From Minicystis rosea (GTDB lineage Bacteria; Myxococcota_A; Polyangia; Polyangiales; Polyangiaceae): a stretch of DNA of 64,000 bases. The stretch lies in contig CP016211.1 in the NCBI GenBank assembly GCA_001931535.1, forward strand, positions 9,780,377 to 9,844,376, given 5' to 3'. A program made the translations under genes and the position numbers. Below the pieces are notes generated by a model that saw only the letters and a program-made list of their open reading frames with translations, was not told the DNA's origin and searched no databases. Of the stretch, positions 37,532 through 45,733 are shown in pieces (positions within the stretch are counted from its first letter, which is position 1; every line of letters starts with the position of its first letter).

Positions 37532-37731
37532 GTGTTCCCTCTGCCGACTATCGTGAGGTCATCGACGATTGAATCCCGAGTAAGCGTGAACCAGGGGGCC
37601 CACTCGATTACCGTGGTGAGCTAGGCCCGGACTTTTTCACCGGGAAGCCTAAAGCGGTACAGAGGCCCCCACCTAGCAGCGATGCTAGGGGTTCAAGTCG
37701 ATCTCCCACGTCCTCGGTGGTACGGAACACT
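37532..37731 (+). ncRNA. ssrS: 6S RNA (RNA polymerase regulator)
   Basis: A roughly 200-nt transcript whose ends pair: GTGTTCC (37532-37538) with GGAACAC (37724-37730), continued by TGCCGA with TCGGTG. Inside is a GGGGGCC/GGCCCCC stem, a TACCG/CGGTA stem and a terminal TAGGC…GCCTA arm. A CCTAGCA-GCGA-TGCTAGG hairpin lies on the 3' side of the central bubble. The order GGTGAGC … GAAGCCTAAA … CACC, hairpin, GGGTTCAAG parallels E. coli 6S RNA. 6S RNA mimics an open promoter and sequesters sigma70 holoenzyme in stationary phase. It follows the IMPase gene directly. Mature ends may differ by a few nt. Confidence 0.85.
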
Positions 37732-37737
37732 TATCGC

Positions 37738-37772
37738 GGGCCGGCGCAACACGCGCCGGCCCGTGGCCTTTT
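37738..37772 (+). terminator. Intrinsic terminator of the 6S RNA gene
   Basis: GGGCCGGCGC and GCGCCGGCCC form a perfect 10-bp GC-rich stem with an AACAC loop, followed by GTGGCC and TTTT. It lies 7 nt after the closing stem of the RNA. Confidence 0.85.
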
Positions 37773-37958
37773 GTGCACCGCCACGGCGCCCCCCGAAGGC
37801 ACGGCGCCGCAGCGCGCGACGCACGTCATGCAAGTCGATCCGGTGCGGCGACCGCGAAGGCCTCCCCTGCCCCCGCGCCATCATCGCCGTTCACGAAGCA
37901 CGCACCCTTCGTCGACCAGACTCGCATGCTCGATGCCTGACGGGGCCTCGTCTCCGAC

Positions 37959-37989
37959 AACCATTCTCACACGAGAATGGTTCTCGTGT
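37959..37989. promoter_or_regulatory. Two overlapping, mutually exclusive inverted repeats
   Basis: AACCATTCTC-ACAC-GAGAATGGTT (37959-37982, 10-bp arms) overlaps ACACGAGAA-TGG-TTCTCGTGT (37969-37989, 9-bp arms). The right arm of the first is part of the left arm and loop of the second, so only one can form at a time. It lies about 280 bp upstream of the trehalose gene. Operator pair or RNA switch; undetermined. Confidence 0.55.
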
Positions 37990-38087
37990 CCTTCCACGGG
38001 GCCGATTCCCGATCTCTTCCATCCTCCAGCTTCTTCAAAGACCCCTTCATCCATTCCGAGCACCACGCGGGGCTCGAGAAGAAACTC

Positions 38088-38150
38088 CAACTCTCCGTGC
38101 CTTTTCGCGCCTCCGCGTCTTGGCGTCTTTGCGTTGGAATCTCTTCCGGC
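38088..38150. repeat. Dispersed GCAAAGACGC-type repeat, third locus
   Basis: On the minus strand it reads AACGCAAAGACGCCAAGACGCGGAGGCGCGAAAAGGC-like, closely resembling the units at 8562-8880 and the core at 14078-14120. It is intergenic, as at the other two sites. Confidence 0.65.
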
Positions 38151-38265
38151 ACAGCCATTTTCCGCACGAAAAGCGGGCAGCCGGGCGGCCATCCTGCGGG
38201 CGGGCCGTACGATTCAGGATCACTCCGGCTCGCGTTGGGCGGGCTGAAGTGCCATTGGCGTCAGG

Positions 38266-40446
38266 ATGGGAAGGCTCATCATCGTATCGAATCGCCTCCC
38301 GGTGACGCTTCGCGTTGAGGGTGACGAGATCTCCGTCGCGCCGTCCGCCGGTGGGCTCGCGACTGCATTGCGCGGGCCGCACGCGCAGGGAGACAGCCTG
38401 TGGATCGGCTGGCCCGGCGACGTGTCGGGGATGACCGACGAGCAACGGGCCAGCGTGGAGACGCACCTCGCGGAGCTGCGCACGGCGCCCGTGTACCTCG
38501 ATCAGAGCGAGGTGACCCGCTATTACGAGGGCTTCTCGAACGGCGTCCTGTGGCCGCTGTTTCATTACCAGCTCGACAAGGTGCGCGTCGACGCCCACGC
38601 CGATTGGGGTGTCTACGAATCGGTGAACGAGCGCTTCGCCGACGCGGTGGCCGAGCACTACCAGCCGGGCGACGCCATTTGGGTGCACGATTATCAGCTC
38701 ATGCTGCTGCCCGAAGCCCTGCGGCGGCGGATCCCCAATGCGCGGATCGGGTTCTTCTTGCACATCCCGTTCCCCGCGCCGGAGGTGTTTCGCACGCTGC
38801 CGTGGCGTGAAAAGCTGCTCCGCGGGCTGCTCGGCGCGGACGTGATCGGGTTTCACACGGCGTCGTATCGCTACCATTTCGTGCACGCGGCGGCGTGGCT
38901 CGTGGGCGTGGAGCCGGAGATCGACGTGGTGAGCTACGACGGGCGACAGGTGCGGCTCGGCGTGTATCCCATCAGCGTCGACACGCAGGAGCTCGATCGG
39001 CTCGCGTCGACCCCCGAGGTGCGCGCCGAGGCGCAGCGGATCCGCGAGCAGGCGCCGGGCGGACGGGTGGTGCTCGGGGTCGATCGGCTCGATTACACGA
39101 AGGGGCTCCCCCGGCGGCTCGCCGCCATCGAGAGCTTCCTCGAGAGCGAGCCGGAGCTGCGGAATCAGGTGAGGTTCGTGCAGCTCGCGGTGCCGACGCG
39201 CGAGAACGTGGAGGCGTACGAGCAGATCCGCAAAGAGGTGCACGAGACGGTGGGGCGCATCAATGGTCGTTATGGGTCGGTGGACGCGGTGCCGATCCAT
39301 TTCCTCTATCGCTCGGTCCCCATCGATGAATTGGTGGCGCTCTACGCGGCGGCGGACGTGATGCTGGTGACGCCGCTGCGCGACGGGATGAACCTCGTGG
39401 CCAAGGAGTACGTGGCCACGCGGACCGACGACACGGGCGTGCTCGTGCTCAGCGAGCTGACCGGCGCGGCCTCCGAGCTGGTCGAGGCGCTGCCCGTGAA
39501 TCCCTACGACGTGGAGGGCGTGGCCGCGGCGATCAAGCAAGCGCTGACGATGCCGGAGACGGAGCAGCGGCTCCGCATGCACGCCCTGCGGCGCCGGGTG
39601 ACGGAGCACGACGTGCATCGGTGGGCGCGCTCGTTCATCGCCGATCTGGAGCAGGAGACGGCGACGCCCGAAGCCCGATCCGCGATTCGACCGGGCGCGC
39701 CGCCGCTCGACGTGGCGCAGCGCGCGCGGGAGGCGCCGCGGCTCGTGATGATCCTCGATTACGACGGCACGCTCGTGCCCATCGCGGCGCTGCCGGAGCT
39801 GGCCGAGCCGGACGCCGAGGTGCTCGATCTGCTGCGCGATCTCGCGGCCCGGCCGAGCACGCGCGTGCACCTCGCGAGCGGCCGGCGACAAGAGGATCTG
39901 GAGCGCTGGTTCGGCGCGCTGCCCATCGATCTGCACGCCGAGCACGGCTTCACCTCGCGCGATCCCGAGGGCATCTGGACGACGGTGCCGCTCCCGGCAC
40001 CCGATTGGCTCCCGGAGGTGCGCGCGATCTTCGACGGGATCACGGCGCGGACGCCCGGGAGCTTCGTGGAGGACAAGCAGCAGAGCCTGGCGTGGCACTA
40101 TCGCGTGGCCGATTTCGAGCTGGCGCGGGAGCGTTTGCGCGAGATCGCGACGCCGCTCTCCGAGCCGATCCGCGCCCACGATCTCGAGATCCTCCGCGGC
40201 TCGAAGGTGATCGAGGTGCGGCCGCGCGGGCTCAACAAAGGCCTCGTGGTCGCGCGCGCGCTGTCACGCACGCCGGAGGGGACGGCGGTGGTGGCCATCG
40301 GCGACGATCGCACGGACGAAGATCTCTTCGCGGCGCTGCCCCCGAGCGCGCTGGCGATTCACGTCGGCGGCGGCGTGAGCCGCGCGGTGTATCGGCTCCC
40401 CGATCCCGTCGCCGTGCGCAGGTGGTTGCGATCGTTCCTGCGTTAG
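38266..40446 (+). CDS. Bifunctional trehalose-6-phosphate synthase/phosphatase
   Basis: 726 residues. Residues 1-470 are OtsA-like GT20 (RLIIVSNRLPVTLR, VWVHDYQLMLLPEALR-like, FFLHIPFPAPEVFRTLPW, VDRLDYTKGLPRRL, TPLRDGMNLVAKEY). Residues 490-726 are OtsB-like HAD phosphatase with nucleophile D498 in LDYDGTLVP, GDDRTDEDLF and KSGxEVRP-type HAD motifs. Together they make trehalose from UDP-glucose and glucose-6-phosphate via trehalose-6-phosphate, an osmoprotectant and spore/stress sugar. Cytoplasmic. The two activities in one chain avoid free intermediate. Its mRNA ends with two strong hairpins just after the stop. Confidence 0.93.
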   Translation: MGRLIIVSNRLPVTLRVEGDEISVAPSAGGLATALRGPHAQGDSLWIGWPGDVSGMTDEQRASVETHLAELRTAPVYLDQSEVTRYYEGFSNGVLWPLFHYQLDKVRVDAHADWGVYESVNERFADAVAEHYQPGDAIWVHDYQLMLLPEALRRRIPNARIGFFLHIPFPAPEVFRTLPWREKLLRGLLGADVIGFHTASYRYHFVHAAAWLVGVEPEIDVVSYDGRQVRLGVYPISVDTQELDRLASTPEVRAEAQRIREQAPGGRVVLGVDRLDYTKGLPRRLAAIESFLESEPELRNQVRFVQLAVPTRENVEAYEQIRKEVHETVGRINGRYGSVDAVPIHFLYRSVPIDELVALYAAADVMLVTPLRDGMNLVAKEYVATRTDDTGVLVLSELTGAASELVEALPVNPYDVEGVAAAIKQALTMPETEQRLRMHALRRRVTEHDVHRWARSFIADLEQETATPEARSAIRPGAPPLDVAQRAREAPRLVMILDYDGTLVPIAALPELAEPDAEVLDLLRDLAARPSTRVHLASGRRQEDLERWFGALPIDLHAEHGFTSRDPEGIWTTVPLPAPDWLPEVRAIFDGITARTPGSFVEDKQQSLAWHYRVADFELARERLREIATPLSEPIRAHDLEILRGSKVIEVRPRGLNKGLVVARALSRTPEGTAVVAIGDDRTDEDLFAALPPSALAIHVGGGVSRAVYRLPDPVAVRRWLRSFLR

Positions 40447-40450
40447 TCCC

Positions 40451-40498
40451 GGGAGAGGGCTCGCGCCCTCTCCCTCCACCGAGCAAAGCTCGGTGGAG
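40451..40498. terminator. Two tandem perfect hairpins after the trehalose gene
   Basis: GGGAGAGGGC-TCGC-GCCCTCTCCC (40451-40474) is followed at once by CTCCACCGAGC-AAA-GCTCGGTGGAG (40474-40498). Both stems are perfect (10 and 11 bp). No U-tract follows, so termination may be hairpin-only, or the elements may protect the mRNA end. Confidence 0.72.
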
Positions 40499-40743
40499 CC
40501 TCCCACACCCCGAACCAACCGAGCCTGCTCGAGCGTCGTGCCACTTCGGGCCTGACGTCACGTTTCTCGGTCACGCTCTGCGCGCGCGCCGCTTTCGTGG
40601 CGAGATGCAAAGGATCGAAATGGGCGCGCGTTCGAGGCTCATTTCGGATCGGCGTCGATTGCGATCACGCATTCGATTCGGATCGAGAATCGAAGTCGCT
40701 GCATGCGTCGTCGAGGTCACGACGGTAACGCGACGCAGCAACG
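40499..40743. other. Intergenic leader upstream of the membrane kinase gene
   Basis: About 245 bp, with a somewhat AT-richer core around 40610-40690 (CGAAATGGGC … GCTCATTTCG near-palindrome). It probably holds the promoter of the kinase gene. No gene is seen. Confidence 0.45.
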
Positions 40744-42519
40744 ATGGGTGCGTGCAGAGGCGCGGTCGAGCGCGCCACGAGCGCGCATCGCGAGGTGTAT
40801 CATCGCGACGTGGGGAGCATCGCGCCGCAACCGATCGCGGAGGGGGCGACCGTCGCCGCCTCGCCGGCGGGGCTGCGCCGGCTCGAGGCGTTGCCGGCGC
40901 GCGCGCAGGTGACGCGCGCCCTCACCATGGGGACCACGGCGGAGGTGCTGCGCGCCGACGAGCAAGCGCGCGTGCTCGCGTTCAGCCGCGCGCTCGTGTC
41001 GCTCAGCGGGCTCGGCGTGCTGGCGCTGCCGTTCTTCCACAGCACGCGGCCGACGTACTGGCCGATGGTGATCACGGTGATCACGCTCTTCGGCGCGTCC
41101 GCGTGGATGTGGTGGCACGCGCGCCGCGAGGGCGGCGACAGACGCTCGGCGTTCCGCGTGTTCGTCGGGGTGGCCGCGCTGGCGGGCTTCATCATCGAGT
41201 ACGATCTCGGCTTCTTCTCGCCGGCGCCGCTCTTCGTCTCGCTCGCCATTTCGATCATGGCTCAGTCGAGCGACCGCCGCTTCGCGCACGTGGTGCCGAT
41301 CATCAGCGCGACGCTCTACTTCGTGGCGGCGGCGCTGGTGATGCTCGGCGTGCTCCCCGATCTCGGGCTCTTCGCGATCACCGCGGGCCCGCCCAACGCG
41401 CGCGTGCTCATGCTCGTGCTGGTGCCGGCGTCGTTCCTCATCGCGTACTGGCAAGCGCGACAGAACCGGCGGGCGACGGTGAACGCGATCGAGCGATCGC
41501 ACGAGGCGCTGCGGCTCGCGCTCACGCGCGAGGCGCAGCTCGCGGAGGCGCACCAGAACCTGGATCAAGCGCTGCGCGCGGGCGCGGGGACGAGCGGTCG
41601 CTACACGGGCATCGTGATGGGCCGCTACCGCCTCGAAGAGGTGGTCGGTCGCGGCGCGATGGGCGAGGTGTACGCCGCGACGCACGTGGAGACCGGAGAG
41701 CGCGCGGCGGTGAAGGTGCTGCAGGCGAGCCTGAGCCACGATCCGGATCTCAAGGAGCGCTTCTTCCGCGAGGGTCGCATCGCGTCGCGCCTCGCCGCGC
41801 CCAACATCGTGAAGGTGCTCGACGTGGGCGACGACGGCGCGGGCGTGCCGTACATCGCGATGGAGCTGCTCTCCGGCCGCGATCTGGCGGCCCACCTGCG
41901 GCAGAGCCCGCGCCTCGATCCGGAGGTGGTCGCGGAGCTGCTCCGCGAAGTGGGCCGCGGGCTCGCGGCGGCGCACGGGGCGGGCGTGGTGCACCGCGAT
42001 CTCAAGCCGCAGAACATCTTCGGCGCGGAGGAAGACGGCGAGCGCCGGGTGTGGAAGATCCTCGATTTCGGGGTGTCCAAGCTGCGTGACGCGAGCGCGA
42101 CGCTGACGCACGCCGCGGTCGTGGGGACGCCGGGCTACATGTCGCCGGAGCAGGCGCGGGGCGGGGACATCGATCCTCGCAGCGATCTCTTCGCGCTCGG
42201 CGCCGTGGCCTACCGCGCGCTCACCGGGCGGCCGCCGTTCAGCGGAGAGATGCCGCAGGTGCTCTTCGAGATCGCGTACAAGAGCCCGATTCGCCCGTCG
42301 GAGCTCGTGCCGTCGCTGCCGAGCGACATCGATTCGGTGCTGGCCATCGCGCTGGCGAAGGAGCCGAACGATCGCTTCGAGAGCACGCTCGCGCTCGCCG
42401 ATGCCTTCGCCGACGCGAGCCGCGGCGAGCTGGATCCGGCGCTCTCCGCGCGCGCGGCCGCGCTGATCGCCGCGCGCCCTTGGGGCACGGCGCTGCGCGA
42501 GGCGTTGCAAGCGGCGTGA
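40744..42519 (+). CDS. Membrane-anchored Ser/Thr protein kinase with N-terminal multi-pass domain
   Basis: 591 residues from ATG 40744; GTG 40810 (22 codons later) is a plausible alternative start. Residues 80-245 hold six or so hydrophobic helices in pairs, a membrane sensor-like region. A short coiled-coil (IERSHEALRLALTREAQLAEAHQ) connects to a Hanks kinase (about 298-560): VGRGAMGEVYAA, AVKVL, VVHRDLKPQNIF, LDFGVSK, GTPGYMSPEQA and SDLFALGAVAY. All catalytic residues are present. This topology (multi-TM before the kinase) is the reverse of the common PknB layout. It converges with the histidine kinase, 15 bp apart. Signal unknown. Confidence 0.9.
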   Translation: MGACRGAVERATSAHREVYHRDVGSIAPQPIAEGATVAASPAGLRRLEALPARAQVTRALTMGTTAEVLRADEQARVLAFSRALVSLSGLGVLALPFFHSTRPTYWPMVITVITLFGASAWMWWHARREGGDRRSAFRVFVGVAALAGFIIEYDLGFFSPAPLFVSLAISIMAQSSDRRFAHVVPIISATLYFVAAALVMLGVLPDLGLFAITAGPPNARVLMLVLVPASFLIAYWQARQNRRATVNAIERSHEALRLALTREAQLAEAHQNLDQALRAGAGTSGRYTGIVMGRYRLEEVVGRGAMGEVYAATHVETGERAAVKVLQASLSHDPDLKERFFREGRIASRLAAPNIVKVLDVGDDGAGVPYIAMELLSGRDLAAHLRQSPRLDPEVVAELLREVGRGLAAAHGAGVVHRDLKPQNIFGAEEDGERRVWKILDFGVSKLRDASATLTHAAVVGTPGYMSPEQARGGDIDPRSDLFALGAVAYRALTGRPPFSGEMPQVLFEIAYKSPIRPSELVPSLPSDIDSVLAIALAKEPNDRFESTLALADAFADASRGELDPALSARAAALIAARPWGTALREALQAA

Positions 42520-42534
42520 AGCGCCGTCACGGCT

Positions 42535-44649
42535 TCACGCCGCCTCGACGGTGGCCCGGGGCAGATCCACTTCGAAGCGGGTGCCGGCGCCGCGCTGGCC
42601 GGTGCAATGAATGCGGCCGCCGTGCGCTTCGACGATCCGCCGCGCGAGGAAGAGGCCGAGGCCCAGACCGCCGTAGCGACGCTCCGAGACGGCGCGCTCG
42701 AAGAGGCCGAAGATTCGCTCTCGATCTTCGGGCGCCACGCCGATCCCGTCGTCCTCGACCGCGACGCGGATCATCTCCCCGGCGGGCGCGACGGTGACCA
42801 TGATGGCCTTGCCTGCGCCATAACGAATGGCATTGGCCAGGAGCTCCTCGACGACTTGCCCGATGCGCGCCGGGTCGATGTTGGCCATCGCGGGCGACGA
42901 GGCCTGGAGCGCGACCGGGGATCCGACGCGCGCGGCCTCGGGCGAGAGGCGCGAGGCGACGTCGCGCACGAGCGCGGAGACGTCGGCCGGCACCGGCTGG
43001 AGCGCGAGCCGCCCCGACGAGCAGCGCGCGACGTCGAGCATGGTCTCGATGAGGCGGCTCAGCCGATCGATCTGGCGCAGGGCGATGTCGAGGCGCTCGC
43101 CGCAGCGATCTCCGGGCGTTTCGCGCACCTCGCGCCGCACGAGCTGGAGGTTCAGGAGCAGCGGCGTGAGCGGCGTCTTCAGCTCGTGCGAGGCTACCGT
43201 GAGGAACACGTCGCGCGCGCGGAGCGCGCGCTGCGCCTCGATCAGCAGGCGGCCTCGCTCCACCGCCAGCGCCTCGATGCGCACGCGCGCTTCGACGAGA
43301 TCGGTGACGTCGACGTTGACGCCGAGGAGGCGCATCGGCCGACCCTCGGCGTCGCGGAGCAAGCGCGCCCGGGTCAAGAGCCAATGCACGCTTCCGTCGG
43401 GCCACACGACCCGAAAATCATCGAAAAAATCCCCGGTTTCGAAGCATTTTTGGATGCGGGCCTCGGCCTCGACGAGATCGTCGGGGTGCACGCAGCGGCG
43501 CCACGCTTCGTACGTGCCGCCGAACCCGCCCGGAGGGAGGCCGTGCAGCGCCTCCGCTTCCTTCGACCACGAGTTGATGCCCGTCTGGATGTTCCAATCG
43601 AACCAGCCGCACTTGGCCACTTCGAGCGCGAGCTCGAGGCGCATCCGCTGCTCGGCGAGCTCCTGCTCGGCGCGCTTCTGCTCCGTGATCTCTTGGACGA
43701 TCTTGCCGACGCCGAGGATCACGTCGCCGCGGCGCACCGGGTAGAATATCACGAGCCACGAGCGCCGATCCGGGGTCACGTCGACGCCCACGATGGGGCT
43801 CCCCGTGGCCAGCACAGTCCGGCATTTCTTGACGATCTCCGCCGACATCGACGGGAAGACGTCCGCGACGCTGCGGCCGATGTGGTCCTCGACCGGCAGG
43901 TCGTGGATGGCGGCGAGCGCGTCGTTGATGCGCGCGTAGCGCAGCGAGCGATCGAGGTAGGAGATGCCGATCGGCGCGGAGCGGAAGAGCGTGTCGAGGA
44001 GCGCGTGCGACTCGTCCACCTCGGCCCGGAGCAGCGCTCGCTCCTCCTCGGCCTGCTTGCGCGCGGTGATGTCGGTCATGATCCCGCGCCGCTTCACGAG
44101 CTCGCCCTCTTCGATCACGAGCGTGATGCGGTCGTGCACCCAGACGACGCGGCCGTCGGCGGCGATCATGCGGTACTCCATCTCGTGATCGCGGCGCTCG
44201 GCGGCCGCCTGCGCGCAGCGCGCGAGGCTCGGAGCGCGGTCGTCGGGGTGCACGTGATCGGCCCAGAACGTGGGCTCGTCGATCCAGCGCGCGATCGGGT
44301 AGCCGAGGATCTTCTCGGCCTTCTGGCTGACGAAGTCGAAGTGGGCGCCGCGCGGATCGGACTGCCAGACGATCGCGTCGATCGATTCGATGAGGCTCAT
44401 GCGCCGATCCTCGGCGCGCCGGCGCGCCTCCTCGGCCGACGCGTGGACGTGCGCATCCTCGCGCAAACGCCGGTTCGCCTCCTCCAGCTCCGCGGTGCGC
44501 GACGCGACGCGACGCTCCAGCTCTTCGTGCAATCGATCCCGGGCGACCCGCGAGCGGCGGCGCGCTTCCACCTTTCGGAGCGCCTGCCAGAGGCGCCGGC
44601 GCGCAGCGTTGCCGCGGGTCGCGTGCGATCTTCTTCGGTGTTCGAGCAT
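42535..44649 (-). CDS. Three-PAS hybrid-less sensor histidine kinase
   Basis: 704 residues. After a basic, coiled N-terminus (1-80) come three PAS/PAC units (about 85-200, 210-325, 340-455), each with PAC-like ends (VKRRGIMTDITARKQAEEE, GVGKIVQEITEQKRAEQE, LLGVNVDVTDLVEAR). The HisKA box ASHELKTPLTP contains the phospho-acceptor H488. The HATPase has N (ELLANAIRYG), G1 (VEDDGIGVAPEDRERIF) and G2 (GGLGLGLFLARRIVEAHGG). No membrane segment or receiver domain is present, so it senses cytoplasmic cues and signals to a separate regulator that is not encoded nearby. Confidence 0.92.
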   Translation of the reverse strand: MLEHRRRSHATRGNAARRRLWQALRKVEARRRSRVARDRLHEELERRVASRTAELEEANRRLREDAHVHASAEEARRRAEDRRMSLIESIDAIVWQSDPRGAHFDFVSQKAEKILGYPIARWIDEPTFWADHVHPDDRAPSLARCAQAAAERRDHEMEYRMIAADGRVVWVHDRITLVIEEGELVKRRGIMTDITARKQAEEERALLRAEVDESHALLDTLFRSAPIGISYLDRSLRYARINDALAAIHDLPVEDHIGRSVADVFPSMSAEIVKKCRTVLATGSPIVGVDVTPDRRSWLVIFYPVRRGDVILGVGKIVQEITEQKRAEQELAEQRMRLELALEVAKCGWFDWNIQTGINSWSKEAEALHGLPPGGFGGTYEAWRRCVHPDDLVEAEARIQKCFETGDFFDDFRVVWPDGSVHWLLTRARLLRDAEGRPMRLLGVNVDVTDLVEARVRIEALAVERGRLLIEAQRALRARDVFLTVASHELKTPLTPLLLNLQLVRREVRETPGDRCGERLDIALRQIDRLSRLIETMLDVARCSSGRLALQPVPADVSALVRDVASRLSPEAARVGSPVALQASSPAMANIDPARIGQVVEELLANAIRYGAGKAIMVTVAPAGEMIRVAVEDDGIGVAPEDRERIFGLFERAVSERRYGGLGLGLFLARRIVEAHGGRIHCTGQRGAGTRFEVDLPRATVEAA

Positions 44650-44893
44650 GGACGAGCTGGGCTGCCGCCGTCTCGGGGCGGAGGCTCCGGCTCAACGTGG
44701 CTCCGCGCGCGTGGGATGCCAGACCCCAGCGCGGGGCGCGGGTACGCACTGCGTCGAGGCGCGTCGCAGGCCTGTTCAACCGGCCAGCGACGCAAGGTCA
44801 CCTCCTCTCCGAGGCGCGGCGGTGCAGCCGAGCGCACGCCGTCGTCCCCATACACTTCCGTTCCTCGGGACCTTCCGGTACGTTCGCTCTCCG

Positions 44894-45730
44894 ATGGAGA
44901 CCAAAACGCCGGAATTTCCCGCGCTGCGCCGCATCTTGCGTCGATCGGCGTGTGTGAGAATCGGGCTGGCCGTCGTCGTGACGGCCGCGCTCGCAATCCC
45001 GATCGTCGCTGTCGCCGCAGGCCCGGTGACCCTCAAGGGAAAGACACTCGGGGCTTCCAAGCTGCTCAATCCGGTGTGGGAAGAGGCGCGTGATCCGAGC
45101 CTCCATCGCTACACGTTCCGCGAGCCTTCGGCGACCGTGCGCTCCGACGTGCGCGCGCTGACCGCGTTCCTGCCCAAAGAGGTGTGCGTCGCCGCGCTGA
45201 TCGACGGCGAGGCGCAGCCGCTCAAGGCGCCGCTTCGCGTGGTGGTCGCGGGCGGTCGCACCACGCCGGTGACGCTGGTGGTGGCCAAGGGTCAGGCGAT
45301 CCTCTTCGAGAACCAAGACCCGTTCCCGCACAAGCTCTACGTCGCCGGCGCCGATCAGAAGGGCCTCCAGGCCACGGAGACCGGCCCCGCGAAGTCGCGC
45401 ACGTGGACGCCGCCGGGCCCGGGCAAGTACGAGATCCGCGATCAGTACGCGCCCAGCGTGCGCTCGTGGATCGTCGTCGAGCCGCACGCGCAGGGCGTCG
45501 GCTACCCCGATCGCAAAGGTGACTTCCAGATCGATCTCGATCCCGGCAAGTACAAGCTGCGCGGCTACTTCAAGGGCGAGCCCATCGGGACGGAGCTCGA
45601 CATCACGGTCGCGCCCGTGCCGGTGGAGCAGCCGCTCAAGGCGCCGCTCATGCTCGGCGACGGCGACGCCGCGCCCAAGCCCGGTGTCCCCCCGAAGCCC
45701 GGCGCTCCCAACCCCGGTGCCGGAGGCTGA
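44894..45730 (+). CDS. Periplasmic cupredoxin-like protein lacking type-1 copper ligands
   Basis: 278 residues from ATG 44894. A signal peptide (GLAVVVTAALAIPIVAVAAG) precedes a beta-rich domain. VVAKGQAILFENQDPFPHKLYV and GPGKYEIRDQYAPSVRSWIVV align with plastocyanin-like proteins (pattern …C-x-H-x-x-M/R-x-W-I-V-V), but the Cys, second His and Met positions are R/Q/Y and V. The copper site therefore appears lost, while one His (in FPHKL) remains. A Pro/Lys/Gly tail ends the protein. First gene of a three-gene envelope unit with MXAN_5187-like and FadL-type genes (4 bp to the next). Role unknown. Confidence 0.78.
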   Translation: METKTPEFPALRRILRRSACVRIGLAVVVTAALAIPIVAVAAGPVTLKGKTLGASKLLNPVWEEARDPSLHRYTFREPSATVRSDVRALTAFLPKEVCVAALIDGEAQPLKAPLRVVVAGGRTTPVTLVVAKGQAILFENQDPFPHKLYVAGADQKGLQATETGPAKSRTWTPPGPGKYEIRDQYAPSVRSWIVVEPHAQGVGYPDRKGDFQIDLDPGKYKLRGYFKGEPIGTELDITVAPVPVEQPLKAPLMLGDGDAAPKPGVPPKPGAPNPGAGG

Positions 45731-45733
45731 ACG

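Larger units (their letters stand above)
37773..38265. other. 493-bp intergenic region with overlapping hairpins and a dispersed repeat
   Basis: No gene is supported between the 6S terminator and the trehalose gene. It contains two overlapping inverted repeats at 37959-37989 and one copy of the GCAAAGACGC-type dispersed repeat at 38088-38150. Reading frames here are short and lack ribosome binding sites. Confidence 0.6.

Noticed and set aside
37532..37731. SRP RNA, tmRNA or a tRNA cluster
   Set aside because: The conserved SRP loop and tmRNA acceptor ends are absent; the architecture fits 6S RNA.
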